Below are positions 17,286 through 26,028 of a stretch of DNA of 64,000 nucleotides, piece by piece (position 1 is the first letter of the stretch; each line of letters opens with the position of its first letter). The stretch is from Bacillus sp. ISL-34 (GTDB lineage: Bacteria; Bacillota; Bacilli; Bacillales; DSM-1321). The stretch lies in NCBI RefSeq assembly GCF_018613325.1, contig NZ_JAGGQJ010000021.1:62001-126000 (forward strand), in the 5' to 3' direction. The position numbers and the translations under genes were made by a program. Under the pieces are notes generated by a model. The model made no database searches and had not been told where the DNA came from. It saw nothing but the letters and a program-made list of their open reading frames with translations.

Positions 17286-18770
17286 TCAGGATATCTTGTC
17301 CAGATCATTCATTTCGTTCCCTTGCATAGTGATATGTTTAGTCAGTGCACTGACGATGAATGTTACTAGTATATTAACTAACAAAGCTATGACACCAGTA
17401 CTGATATCATTAATTACATGTGGAATACCTGGTAAGAATGTAGCAACCTTCACATCTGCAATTGTCGCATATAAAACAATCAGGACGCCTGCCAATATTC
17501 CTGCCATTGCACCATACTTATTGATTATATTGGTTTTTGGTAAACTGCAAAACAAGGAAGGTGCCAGTTGGGTAATTAAACTGTATGACATGATATTCAA
17601 AATGGCCAAAGCCTCGCCGCCCGTTACGGTTACAATCAAAGCAATGATTGAGATACCAATAATAATGATCCTAGAGACAATCAATTGATGTGTTTCAGTC
17701 GCAGCAGGGACGAGAACTTTGTAAAAGCTATTTGTGAGACCTACCGATGCTGCCATTAGCATGACTGAAGCCGGTACAAGCGCCGTCAACAAACCTGCAG
17801 CTCCGATTACCCCTATCACCCATGGATCGAATGTTTGAATCGCCAGCCTTAATAGTGATAGATCTCCATCAGCTCCTTGCAAACCCGGGATTTCCATGAT
17901 GGCTGTAAATCCAATGAAAAAAACGAAAAGCAGCAGCAATGTGTATAACGGTAAAGCAATCGCATTTTTGCGAAGGGTCCTTTCCCCATTGGACGATAAA
18001 ACGACCATGAATGTTTGTGGCAGCAAATAAAATCCTAGTGCATTCAGCAAAACGGTGGACACAAACCAGGACTGACTCAATCCCTGATCTGCCAAAACCA
18101 ACATTTCCGGTTTAGCAGCTTGGACGGTCTCGAACATTGGCTGTATGCCTCCGAAGTATTGAAAAGGAATGTAGATCCCTAAAAAGATAACGACCACCAA
18201 AATCATGAAGTCTTTCAGTATGGCTGTCCATGCTGACCCATGAATGCCTGAAATCATTACATAGGTAGTTACGACCACAGCACCGATCACACTTGCAGCA
18301 ACTGGTGAAATTGCTCCGTAAGATGCTTCGGAAACAATGATGCCTAATCCTTTGAGCTGTATGACTATGTACGGCACGAGGGCTAAGCTTCCCAATACAG
18401 CAACGATCATCCCCATTGATCTGCTTTTATATTTTGATGCAAAATACTCTGGCTGAGAGATAATGGAATGACGTTTTGAATATCTCCATATTTTGGGAAC
18501 GAGCCAATATGACAGGACGTAGGCTAAGAATATATAGGCGGGAACATAATAAGCAGCCGCACCTTTTGAGTAAGCCCACCCACTTCCGCCCAGGAATGTA
18601 AATGTTGTATAAATTTCACCTGCTATCAGCAGAAATATGAAGAATGTACCGAAGCCCCTGCCCCCTACGGCAAATTGCTCCATGTCCATATCCTTACCAT
18701 TTCTTGCTTTTATCCCTAAATAAAGTGCTAGAACCAAGAAGATGGAAATGATGAGTAATGAGATATTCAT
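17286..18770 (-). CDS. Sodium:solute symporter family protein
   Basis: A 494-residue SSS-family transporter with about 13 membrane helices. Typical stretches are MEQFAVGGRGFGTFFIFLLI near the start, then TFTFLGGSGWAYSKGAAAYY and later ASVMLMAASVGLTNSFYK. It probably brings the operon's substrate into the cell with sodium. Its ATG overlaps the stop of the DUF3311 gene by four bases, which couples the two; DUF3311 proteins are standard partners of SSS transporters such as pantothenate- or acetate-type permeases. The substrate is unknown. Confidence 0.9.
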   Translation of the reverse strand: MNISLLIISIFLVLALYLGIKARNGKDMDMEQFAVGGRGFGTFFIFLLIAGEIYTTFTFLGGSGWAYSKGAAAYYVPAYIFLAYVLSYWLVPKIWRYSKRHSIISQPEYFASKYKSRSMGMIVAVLGSLALVPYIVIQLKGLGIIVSEASYGAISPVAASVIGAVVVTTYVMISGIHGSAWTAILKDFMILVVVIFLGIYIPFQYFGGIQPMFETVQAAKPEMLVLADQGLSQSWFVSTVLLNALGFYLLPQTFMVVLSSNGERTLRKNAIALPLYTLLLLFVFFIGFTAIMEIPGLQGADGDLSLLRLAIQTFDPWVIGVIGAAGLLTALVPASVMLMAASVGLTNSFYKVLVPAATETHQLIVSRIIIIGISIIALIVTVTGGEALAILNIMSYSLITQLAPSLFCSLPKTNIINKYGAMAGILAGVLIVLYATIADVKVATFLPGIPHVINDISTGVIALLVNILVTFIVSALTKHITMQGNEMNDLDKIS

Positions 18771-18967
18771 TCGGAATCACTCCCTTTATTATCAGGATCG
18801 AACTTATAGACAATCATCAAGATAATCGATGCCATCACCATCCAAAATGCAACCCAAAATAACAAAAAAGGCATCCCCAATATGTACGGTTCTATTTTAT
18901 TTGCATAGGGCAATAAACCTAAAAACCCTATAAATGGAACAAAAAGCAATAGCTTAATAGCATCCAA
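18767..18967 (-). CDS. DUF3311 small membrane protein
   Basis: A 66-residue protein with two hydrophobic helices, of the DUF3311 family. Visible are LFVPFIGFLGLLPYANKIEP and MPFLLFWVAFWMVMASIILM. It starts with TTG behind GGGAGGGG and overlaps the symporter gene by four bases. It is likely an accessory subunit of that symporter. Confidence 0.88.
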   Translation of the reverse strand: MDAIKLLLFVPFIGFLGLLPYANKIEPYILGMPFLLFWVAFWMVMASIILMIVYKFDPDNKGSDSE

Positions 18968-19100
18968 ATTATCCCCTCCCCCATTTAGGTTCCTTACATG
19001 GATGCATCACCATCAGTCAAGCCGGCTTTCAACCTGAACTGATGGTTTGATAGCACCCTTTGACTGTCTTTACCTGCTTTTAACCAACGGAATATTCATT

Positions 19101-20333
19101 TTAAGAAGACTGGATGGCAAGGACCGTTTCCAATATTACATTGACGCCTTTTTCACAATCTTCCCAAGTAGTAAGTTCCTCTTCACAATGACTTTTACCG
19201 TTGATGCTTGGGACGAAAACCATGGCAGTCGGTATATAACTAGCTATAAACTGTGCATCATGCCCTGCACCGCTTACCATTCTTTTATAGGGAAGGCCTA
19301 ATGAATTGCTAGATTGCTCAAGCAAATTGCAAATGGACTTGTCGAACCAAACGGTATCTCTGTCCCACAATTTTTTCACTTGGATGTCGCAGCCCCCTTC
19401 CGAACCTGCAGTTGTAAGGCTTTCAGTGACTTCCTCCACCTTTTTGATGACTTTGGAATCCTTATGTCTCGCTTCTAAGGAAAAAACCACCTTATTAGGG
19501 ATAACCGTATGGATATTAGGAAACACATTTACCCTTCCCATCGTAAAAACCAAATCGTCATCAAGCATGCCTAGCTTCTGACGAGCCTCCATAATCAAGC
19601 TATTCGCAGTGAAGAAAGCATCTTTTCTCATATTCATCGGGGTGGTTCCTGCATGATCGGATTCGCCTGTAACTTCTATTTCATAGCACACCATACCAAG
19701 CACACATTCAACGACACCGATCGTTAGTGATTCACATTCAAGAATGGGCCCTTGTTCAATATGCAACTCCAGAAATGCAGTCGCTTCTTTTAGACGAGAC
19801 TCTTTATCTCCTGCATATCCTATGGCATTCAAAGCACTTTCGAAAGTCGTTCCTTCGCTATCCGTCTTTTGCAGCATGATGGATTTTTCGAATTTACCTG
19901 AAAGAACCCCCGAAGACATCATGGAAGGCTCGAATCTGGCTCCCTCTTCGTTTGTAAAATTCACGATCATTACCGGAATTTTAGGTTTGATATTATTTTC
20001 CACCAAAGTCCGCACGACTTCCAAGCCTGCAGCTACACCCAAGATACCATCAAACCGTCCGCCCTTTTTTACGGTATCCATATGTGATCCCATTACAATA
20101 GGTGGTTTGTTTTCTAGTCCCGCCAAAGTAGCGTAAATATTCCCCATATCATCAACCTTAATGGTCATACCTAATTCTTTACAGCAATCGCAAAAGTAAT
20201 CACGGACCAATCGATCTTCTTCGGACAGAGATAGCCGTGTGACTCCGTTGTTTTCTGTACGTCCAAAATCAGCAAATTTCTCTAGCGAACGACTCAGCCT
20301 CTCACCATTAATTAATAATTTTTGCTTTTTCAT
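19101..20333 (-). CDS. Zn-dependent hydrolase, M20 family (N-carbamoyl-L-amino acid hydrolase / allantoate amidohydrolase type)
   Basis: A 410-residue M20-type amidohydrolase. Metal ligands appear in IVMGSHMDTVKKGG, GGRFDGILGVAAG and NFTNEEGARFEP, with further conserved LELHIEQGPILE, DHAGTTPMNMRKDA and the C-terminal GAGHDAQF. Members of this group remove the carbamoyl group from N-carbamoyl amino acids, ureidoglycine or beta-ureidopropionate. Together with the nitrilase-type enzyme and amidohydrolase it points to breakdown of a ureido or cyclic amide compound. The gene is intact. Confidence 0.9.
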   Translation of the reverse strand: MKKQKLLINGERLSRSLEKFADFGRTENNGVTRLSLSEEDRLVRDYFCDCCKELGMTIKVDDMGNIYATLAGLENKPPIVMGSHMDTVKKGGRFDGILGVAAGLEVVRTLVENNIKPKIPVMIVNFTNEEGARFEPSMMSSGVLSGKFEKSIMLQKTDSEGTTFESALNAIGYAGDKESRLKEATAFLELHIEQGPILECESLTIGVVECVLGMVCYEIEVTGESDHAGTTPMNMRKDAFFTANSLIMEARQKLGMLDDDLVFTMGRVNVFPNIHTVIPNKVVFSLEARHKDSKVIKKVEEVTESLTTAGSEGGCDIQVKKLWDRDTVWFDKSICNLLEQSSNSLGLPYKRMVSGAGHDAQFIASYIPTAMVFVPSINGKSHCEEELTTWEDCEKGVNVILETVLAIQSS

Positions 20334-20437
20334 AGCGAATATCCCCCTTTTTTAATAACCTGCTAAATCCCACTTACGTTCGCTTAAGCCAAAAAATGAA
20401 AGTGAAGGTCTTGTTGTAATCGAGTAGTTACGCTAGA

Positions 20438-22057
20438 TTATATTTCTACCAATGTTTCCCTATGATAAAGAATCTCCCCATTCAGAATCGTTGATTCAAC
20501 TTTCAAATCCTTGATATTTTGGGAATCCACTTTCAATATACTATCGTTCAATACTACTAAATCAGCCAGCTTCCCTGCCTCCAGGCTGCCTTTGACATCT
20601 TCATCGAAACTCGCAAACGCGCCATTCCATGTGTATAGTTTAATGGCTTCCAATACGCTAATCGATTGAACCGCACCTATTTTCGTTCCAGACCTGCTTG
20701 TTCTATTAACAGCAACGTGTATGCCTAATAAAGGGTCGTGATCAGTAACGGGAGCATCGGAACCGCCTGCGGCCAAGATGCCATTATCAATAAAATTACG
20801 GGCGGCGTACATGTGGTTGACCCTATTGCCGTAATGTTCAATATATATATCACCGAATTCAAAAGGAAATGGGGGGTTGGGGATTGGGATGATTCCAAGT
20901 TCTTTCATCCTCATTTGTAAGTCTGGAGAAGATATTCCGGCATGCTCGATCCTATGTCTATGATCTTTTCTTGGCGATTCATTCAAAGCCTTTTCGACGC
21001 AATTTAAATACATCTCTATCGCTTTGTCCCCTTGGGCATGGACTGTGATCTGATAGCCTTTTTTATGTGCTTGACCTAATACTTGATAGATTTCCTCTTC
21101 TTTATAATAAAGAATACCGGAATAACCAGGATCACTCGAATAGTGCTCACGGGTAGCAATTGTCGGACCGGTACTGCTGCCATCCGTAAACAATTTGGCT
21201 GGTCCGATTTTGAATCTTTCGTCCCCAGTTCCGGTTATGACTCCCGAATCTACCATTTTATTTACAAATTCATGAGAATTATTCAATGAAGCGACCATCG
21301 CATAGATACGGACACGAATATCCTTATTTTTTATGGCCTGCTGCATTAAACGGAAGCTTTCAGGACCATATGCACCTGCTTCATGAATGCTTGTTATGCC
21401 TGCTGCGATGAAATGATCAGACGCTATTTTCACTGCTTTCAACAGTTCACTTTCAGAATAACTTGCTCTGTCGGCCATTATCATATTTGCCGCTTCAATG
21501 AGTTTGCCTGTAATTCTTCCCTCCCTATCTTTTTCAATGATCCCTCCAGTTGGATTCTCTGAGTTCCCATCTACTCCGGCAATCTCTAACGCCCTGTTAT
21601 TCACCACACTAATATGGCTGCATGTACGGGCTATCATGATGGGATGATCTGTTGAAATAGCATCCAATTCCGCTATTGTAGGATAACGTTTTTCTTTCAC
21701 AGCAGTCTCATTGAAGCCCCAGGCACGGATCCATTCACCTTTAGGAATCGTCGAGGCTTTCTTCTTCAGATCGATTAACAAATCTTCTACAGATTTGATA
21801 TGTTCAGCTTTACAACTTACTGCCAATTGGTTGACACCGTACAATATAAGATGAATATGAGAATCTATAAACCCAGGAAGTAATGACTTTCCCTGCAAAT
21901 CAATCACATTTGTTTCATCTCCGATAAATACCTTGATTTCCTGATTCGTTCCGACTGCCGAGATACGATTACCTTTAATAGCCAGGGCTTCTGCGACTTC
22001 ATTTTTTGGGTTTACGGTTATGACCTCGCCGTTTATGAACACAATATCAGCTATCAA
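20438..22057 (-). CDS. Amidohydrolase (YtcJ-like, amidohydrolase 3 family)
   Basis: A 539-residue metal-dependent amidohydrolase. Hallmarks are LLPGFIDSHIHLILYGVNQ with the HxH metal site, the YQITVHAQGDKAIE histidine, HRIEHAGISSPD and the aspartate in AAGGSDAPVTDHDPL. The family hydrolyses N-substituted formamides and related amides in the cytoplasm. The TTG at 22057 (IADIVFINGEVI follows) is preferred because AAGGAAGGGG lies eight bases before it; ATG codons further upstream would include that site in the gene. It is the first gene of the catabolic operon running to 16332. Confidence 0.87.
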   Translation of the reverse strand: MIADIVFINGEVITVNPKNEVAEALAIKGNRISAVGTNQEIKVFIGDETNVIDLQGKSLLPGFIDSHIHLILYGVNQLAVSCKAEHIKSVEDLLIDLKKKASTIPKGEWIRAWGFNETAVKEKRYPTIAELDAISTDHPIMIARTCSHISVVNNRALEIAGVDGNSENPTGGIIEKDREGRITGKLIEAANMIMADRASYSESELLKAVKIASDHFIAAGITSIHEAGAYGPESFRLMQQAIKNKDIRVRIYAMVASLNNSHEFVNKMVDSGVITGTGDERFKIGPAKLFTDGSSTGPTIATREHYSSDPGYSGILYYKEEEIYQVLGQAHKKGYQITVHAQGDKAIEMYLNCVEKALNESPRKDHRHRIEHAGISSPDLQMRMKELGIIPIPNPPFPFEFGDIYIEHYGNRVNHMYAARNFIDNGILAAGGSDAPVTDHDPLLGIHVAVNRTSRSGTKIGAVQSISVLEAIKLYTWNGAFASFDEDVKGSLEAGKLADLVVLNDSILKVDSQNIKDLKVESTILNGEILYHRETLVEI

Positions 22058-22379
22058 ACAACACACCCCTTCCTTATTGGTCACACTCATTACCAATTCC
22101 TAATCCTTTGCTGTCTTCCACTAACAGTTATCGGAATATTCTGTTTTCAACAGATTCATTATATCCATACCAGATTGTGAAATCATTAGACAAATAGTCA
22201 AAAATTTCATCGTTTTTTTATACCGTTTATATAATTATGTCTTATTTCCCATGTTTTGCTGCCCAGCCCCTTTTTTATCACGCCTATAGGATTAATCATA
22301 TTCATAAGGGGACTATAACCAATCAAAAAAAGGATAGATTCAGCTGCTGATATGCTTATCTATCCCGTCATTTTTCAAT

Positions 22380-23264
22380 TTACAACCCATTCAATCTCCC
22401 GATAATGCCAATGGTCAAATACTGTTTGTTTGCATTAAAATCCCATGGCCAGTATCGAAGGGTTAATTCGCTTTTATCCACTTTTTCAATAACCGTTTTT
22501 ACCCCGATCAATGCTGCCCCATAACCTACGTTCGAGGCCAATGTAAAGATGGCATTCAGCCCTTCATTAATGGTATCCATATACTCTGGTTCGATTTTTA
22601 AGATATCAGTCCATGTAATACAGAATCCATTTTGCTTGGCACATTTAGATATAGAGTGATTCACTGTACGTACGATCTCATCCCTTAGGTCTAAAATTCC
22701 ATTCTTCAGCTCTTCTGCGTCTTTATTCTGAAATTGGTTTGCATGATCAGATAGCAGTTCCGTTGCCCAATTATAAAATAGTTGGGTATAAATGGCGGAA
22801 GTTGCCACGATATCAAAATCATTATAATAATTAGCAAATACATCTTCAGAAAGCTGGCCTAACCGCTTTCCGCTTTCCTTTAAATATTGAAGAATTTCCT
22901 TTGCCGTTTCACCACGATTCAGCATGGAAGATAGATGGTGATCAAAATCCACTTTACCGAGGCCTGTTACATCGATTGCAACAAGTTGAATTTTCTTCCG
23001 GGTCCGTTCAGGCAAATTCGCCGTGCCCTTTTCCATACTTTCCATATCGATATCAAATAAATATATGGAGTTGCATTTAGTTGCCAGATACTCTAAATCC
23101 AAATCATCGCAATTGCCTGCACCAAAGATAGCCACTTTATCAACGAACGCTTTTTTCGAAAAAACGGCATCGAATAACCCTGTAACTTGGATACGATGCT
23201 GTTTCCATCGCAACTTTCTGTATTCATCCCGATTATGATTCATTTTTCTTTGATAGGTTTCCAA
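22380..23264 (-). CDS. Hypothetical protein with a SAM-methyltransferase-like motif
   Basis: A 294-residue soluble protein starting with TTG behind GGGAGAG. Residues about 43-65 read KVAIFGAGNCDDLDLEYLA followed by SIYLFDIDMESME, which looks like a Rossmann-type nucleotide or SAM-binding site (glycine loop, then acidic residue at the end of strand two). The later part, with FDIVATSAIYTQLFYNWATE, fits the IVSxxVLxQL-type segment of some methyltransferases. The target is unknown. It is a single gene between diverging regions. Confidence 0.5.
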   Translation of the reverse strand: METYQRKMNHNRDEYRKLRWKQHRIQVTGLFDAVFSKKAFVDKVAIFGAGNCDDLDLEYLATKCNSIYLFDIDMESMEKGTANLPERTRKKIQLVAIDVTGLGKVDFDHHLSSMLNRGETAKEILQYLKESGKRLGQLSEDVFANYYNDFDIVATSAIYTQLFYNWATELLSDHANQFQNKDAEELKNGILDLRDEIVRTVNHSISKCAKQNGFCITWTDILKIEPEYMDTINEGLNAIFTLASNVGYGAALIGVKTVIEKVDKSELTLRYWPWDFNANKQYLTIGIIGRLNGL

Positions 23265-23429
23265 GTCAATCTCTCCCTTTAGGGTACTAACTCTTTATAT
23301 ATTGTAACAAAGTATCCCTATAATTTGGAGGGCAGCTAATTTAGATTTCACATAGTAAAAAGAAACATGAAAATGTTAGAATAATATGGGAATTATTATG
23401 AAGTAGCAGAGATAACAGGAGGGTGTTTC

Positions 23430-24158
23430 TTGAGCAAAACAAAAAAGATTTTACTGACTTTACTAGGTGTTTTTTTAATCATCCTGGTCGGTGTGATGAT
23501 CCTTATGTTGTCATTCACACAGAGTATGAAAGCAGATCCTGATGATGAAAAGAAAGTCCGGGATCAAGCTGAACGATATTTAGAGAATACTTTTGATGAA
23601 GGTACCGAAATATATGTCCTATACGACAATATGGGAAACCGGGGCTATTTTGAATACGCAGCTAAAGTGAAACATGAAAAATATGGTACTCAATTTCTAG
23701 TTTTCTTTAATGATGAAACAGGGGAAATGGAGGATACATTCCTATCTGATAAATGGCAAGATGATGCAGAAAAAGAAATCAGGCCTTATGTTGAAAAAGA
23801 ACTGGGTGACGTATTGATTTCCAATGAAATCGGAAATATTGCAGAAAGTGAAGATTGGGAGAAGATTCAAGAAGAAATAGGCGATTATAATCAATTACTC
23901 TTGGTCTTTGATGAGGGGATCGGGAAAGAATTGAAAATTGATCCGAATAAACCAGCCAGCTATAAAGATTATGAAGTTTCCCCAACCATTCGGATTACCA
24001 TTACACGTAAGAAACAGGACGCAGATGAAGACCGCTTTACCGAAATTATCAATGCCCTAAAAAAAGATAGTGTTCTTAAACATGGAAATATGATTGTAGA
24101 ATATATTAGTTCCAATGGTGTGCCACTTGAAGATGAAGAATGGAGTGAAAAATTTTAA
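23430..24158 (+). CDS. Membrane-anchored hypothetical protein
   Basis: A 242-residue protein with a short basic start, one membrane helix (LLTLLGVFLIILVGVMILML) and a long acidic extracellular part. No lipobox cysteine is present. The outer part contains DDEKKVRDQAERYLENTF and repeated EKEI/EELG helices and resembles the unnamed surface-exposed proteins common in Bacillus. The TTG start follows AGGAGGGTG. I do not recognise a family; it is followed by a strong terminator. Confidence 0.55.
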   Translation: MSKTKKILLTLLGVFLIILVGVMILMLSFTQSMKADPDDEKKVRDQAERYLENTFDEGTEIYVLYDNMGNRGYFEYAAKVKHEKYGTQFLVFFNDETGEMEDTFLSDKWQDDAEKEIRPYVEKELGDVLISNEIGNIAESEDWEKIQEEIGDYNQLLLVFDEGIGKELKIDPNKPASYKDYEVSPTIRITITRKKQDADEDRFTEIINALKKDSVLKHGNMIVEYISSNGVPLEDEEWSEKF

Positions 24159-24171
24159 ATTCTAACAGTAA

Positions 24172-24216
24172 GGTAAAGAGCAGCAATCTAGCCTGCCGCT
24201 CTTTACCTTTTTTTTT
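24172..24216 (+). terminator. Terminator after the anchored hypothetical gene
   Basis: GGTAAAGAGC (24172-24181) pairs with GCTCTTTACC (24198-24207), followed by nine T residues. It is a strong intrinsic terminator. Confidence 0.9.
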
Positions 24217-24464
24217 ACGGAAAACAAACCCTTCCATATATCTCTTATCTATAGCAAACTATCCTATTTATTGGAATGATTCGTTTCTCACGGTTAACAG
24301 ATTGGCGAAAAGTTCTTCATTCTCTCATCAAAAAAAAATTTTTTAATATAAAAATGAAAAATCCTTCCATGCATTATAGGAGTAACTGCCCCATTTCCTG
24401 AATAAATGTATCTAGTAAAATATATTCAAAACCTTTTGAATCACCCTTAGCGAAAATTTCTGAT

Positions 24465-24478
24465 TGGTAGCGCTATCA
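24465..24478. promoter_or_regulatory. CcpA (cre) box candidate upstream of rocF
   Basis: TGGTAGCGCTATCA is palindromic around AGCGCT and matches the cre consensus TGWAARCGYTWNCW at all but two positions. It lies about 235 bases before the arginase start, so it may act by upstream binding or on a distal promoter. Confidence 0.4.
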
Positions 24479-24624
24479 CTTCCATTCCTGGGATAAAAAT
24501 CTCAACAATCGCAGGTTTTAAAAGGATTCATCCAACTTCCTTCATACCCCGCACGGTAATACACCATGTTCATAAATAATCAATAATAGGAATTTTAACC
24601 CAAGACTTTTACCCTTTTCTTAAT

Positions 24625-24681
24625 CGTATAAATATTCAAAAAAATGTCGAGTTGAGTCATCTATCCTTTTACCCTTATACT
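24625..24681 (+). promoter_or_regulatory. rocF promoter region with an ARG-box candidate
   Basis: TTGAGT (24652-24657), an 18-base spacer and TATACT (24676-24681) form a sigma-A-type promoter 31 bases before the arginase ATG. Just upstream, CGTATAAATATTCA (24625-24638) resembles the AT-rich ARG box bound by AhrC/ArgR. No sigma-54 type -24/-12 element, as used by roc genes in B. subtilis, could be found. Confidence 0.45.
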
Positions 24682-24711
24682 AGGGAAGAAAAATCGAAGG
24701 AGGAATTACAC

Positions 24712-25662
24712 ATGAAGAAGGAAATTTCAATTATTGGTGTGCCAATGGATCTTGGTCAAACTAGAAGAGGAGTGGATATGGGGCCAAGTGCCATCAGATA
24801 TGCAGGGTTGAGTGAAAGACTTGAAAACATTGGCTATAATGTCCGTGATGAAGGTGATATTAAAGTAGAAATACAGGAAAGAGCACAAAGTGATAGCGAC
24901 ACAAATTTAAAGAATCTGCAGGACGTAGCAGAAGGTAATGAAAAATTGAGTCAAAAAGTGGATGAAGTCATCCAAGCAAATCGTTTTCCTTTAGTATTAG
25001 GGGGAGATCACAGTATAGCTATCGGAACATTAGCCGGTTTAGCGAAGCATTCTGAAAACTTAGGCGTAATATGGTATGATGCACATGGGGATTTAAACAC
25101 TGCCGAAACTTCCCCATCAGGAAACATACATGGAATGTCCCTAGCAGTGAGTTTAGGTCTTGGCCACCCTGCACTGACTAACATTGGCGGATATTCTCCA
25201 AAAGTCAAACCAGAGAATATTGTCATCATTGGTGCCCGTTCTTTAGACCAAGGTGAGAAAGAGTTAATCAGGGAAAAAGGAATTAAAGTCTATACGATGC
25301 ATGAGATTGATAGAATGGGTATGACAAAAGTTATGGAAGAATCGATTGCCTACCTTAAAGAACGTACGGATCTTGTACATTTATCACTTGATCTTGATGG
25401 TCTTGATCCAGATGATGCACCAGGGGTCGGAACGCCTGTAATGGGAGGTATTAGTTACCGTGAAAGCCATCTTGCCATGGAAATGCTAGCTGAAGCCAAT
25501 ATCATTACATCAGCAGAGTTTGTTGAGATAAACCCTATATTGGACGAGCATAATAAAACGGCTGAAGTTGCTGTCGCATTAATGGGCTCATTGCTTGGGG
25601 AAAAATTACTATATGGAGCGGAAGATCTTATCACTCCAGATTTATTGGCTCATGTTAAATAA
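24712..25662 (+). CDS. rocF: Arginase
   Basis: A 316-residue arginase that converts arginine to ornithine and urea in the cytoplasm. The binuclear manganese ligands are all visible: histidine in LVLGGDHSIAIG, the DAHGD set in VIWYDAHGDLNT and two aspartates in LSLDLDGLDPDD; VEINP near the end is also typical. The ATG at 24712 follows AAGGAGG; a frame extending 20 codons upstream overlaps the promoter and is rejected. An arginine/ornithine-type permease gene lies downstream in the same direction, so the pair forms the entry to arginine catabolism. Confidence 0.95.
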   Translation: MKKEISIIGVPMDLGQTRRGVDMGPSAIRYAGLSERLENIGYNVRDEGDIKVEIQERAQSDSDTNLKNLQDVAEGNEKLSQKVDEVIQANRFPLVLGGDHSIAIGTLAGLAKHSENLGVIWYDAHGDLNTAETSPSGNIHGMSLAVSLGLGHPALTNIGGYSPKVKPENIVIIGARSLDQGEKELIREKGIKVYTMHEIDRMGMTKVMEESIAYLKERTDLVHLSLDLDGLDPDDAPGVGTPVMGGISYRESHLAMEMLAEANIITSAEFVEINPILDEHNKTAEVAVALMGSLLGEKLLYGAEDLITPDLLAHVK

Positions 25663-26028
25663 CAGGACTCTATGTTTTTGGTAGATAGAGAGTTCGTTAA
25701 AGTGATGCTCCATAGGAAAAAGCCCATACTTCATTTATGTGCTTCTTCCCTTTGGCGGATGGTCGACATGAATCAATTTACATCCCTAGTTTCCTGACGC
25801 TTGGCTTCCTTTTCATTATTAAGCGGCGCTTTCGAAATTAATTCTGCATAGGTACCTATGTTCATTGACTCATGCTTCTTTAATGCAGAAGTAATCTCTT
25901 TTCGGAGGGAATTCGACATCATCTAAGAATCAGGATCAAAGCTATTAGACTTGTGAAAACACAAATTCCCTAATAACGTCCCAACATAAATGAAACCGTT
26001 TGCACCCATCAGGTAAAGGAGTTTTTCA
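25663..26028. other. rocF-rocE intergenic region with a possible minus-strand remnant
   Basis: A weak hairpin at about 25667-25693 may end rocF. On the minus strand 25773-25922 holds 49 codons (MMSNSLRKEITSALKKHESM, then IGTYAELISKAPLNN) that look like real protein and end in TGA, but the codons before the ATG run into an in-frame stop and no ribosome binding site is present. It may be the 3' end of a lost gene. Confidence 0.35.
25991..26004. promoter_or_regulatory. CcpA (cre) box candidate upstream of rocE
   Basis: TGAAACCGTTTGCA fits the cre consensus TGWAARCGYTWNCW with one mismatch and ends 24 bases before the rocE start codon, a position suited to repression by glucose. Confidence 0.6.
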
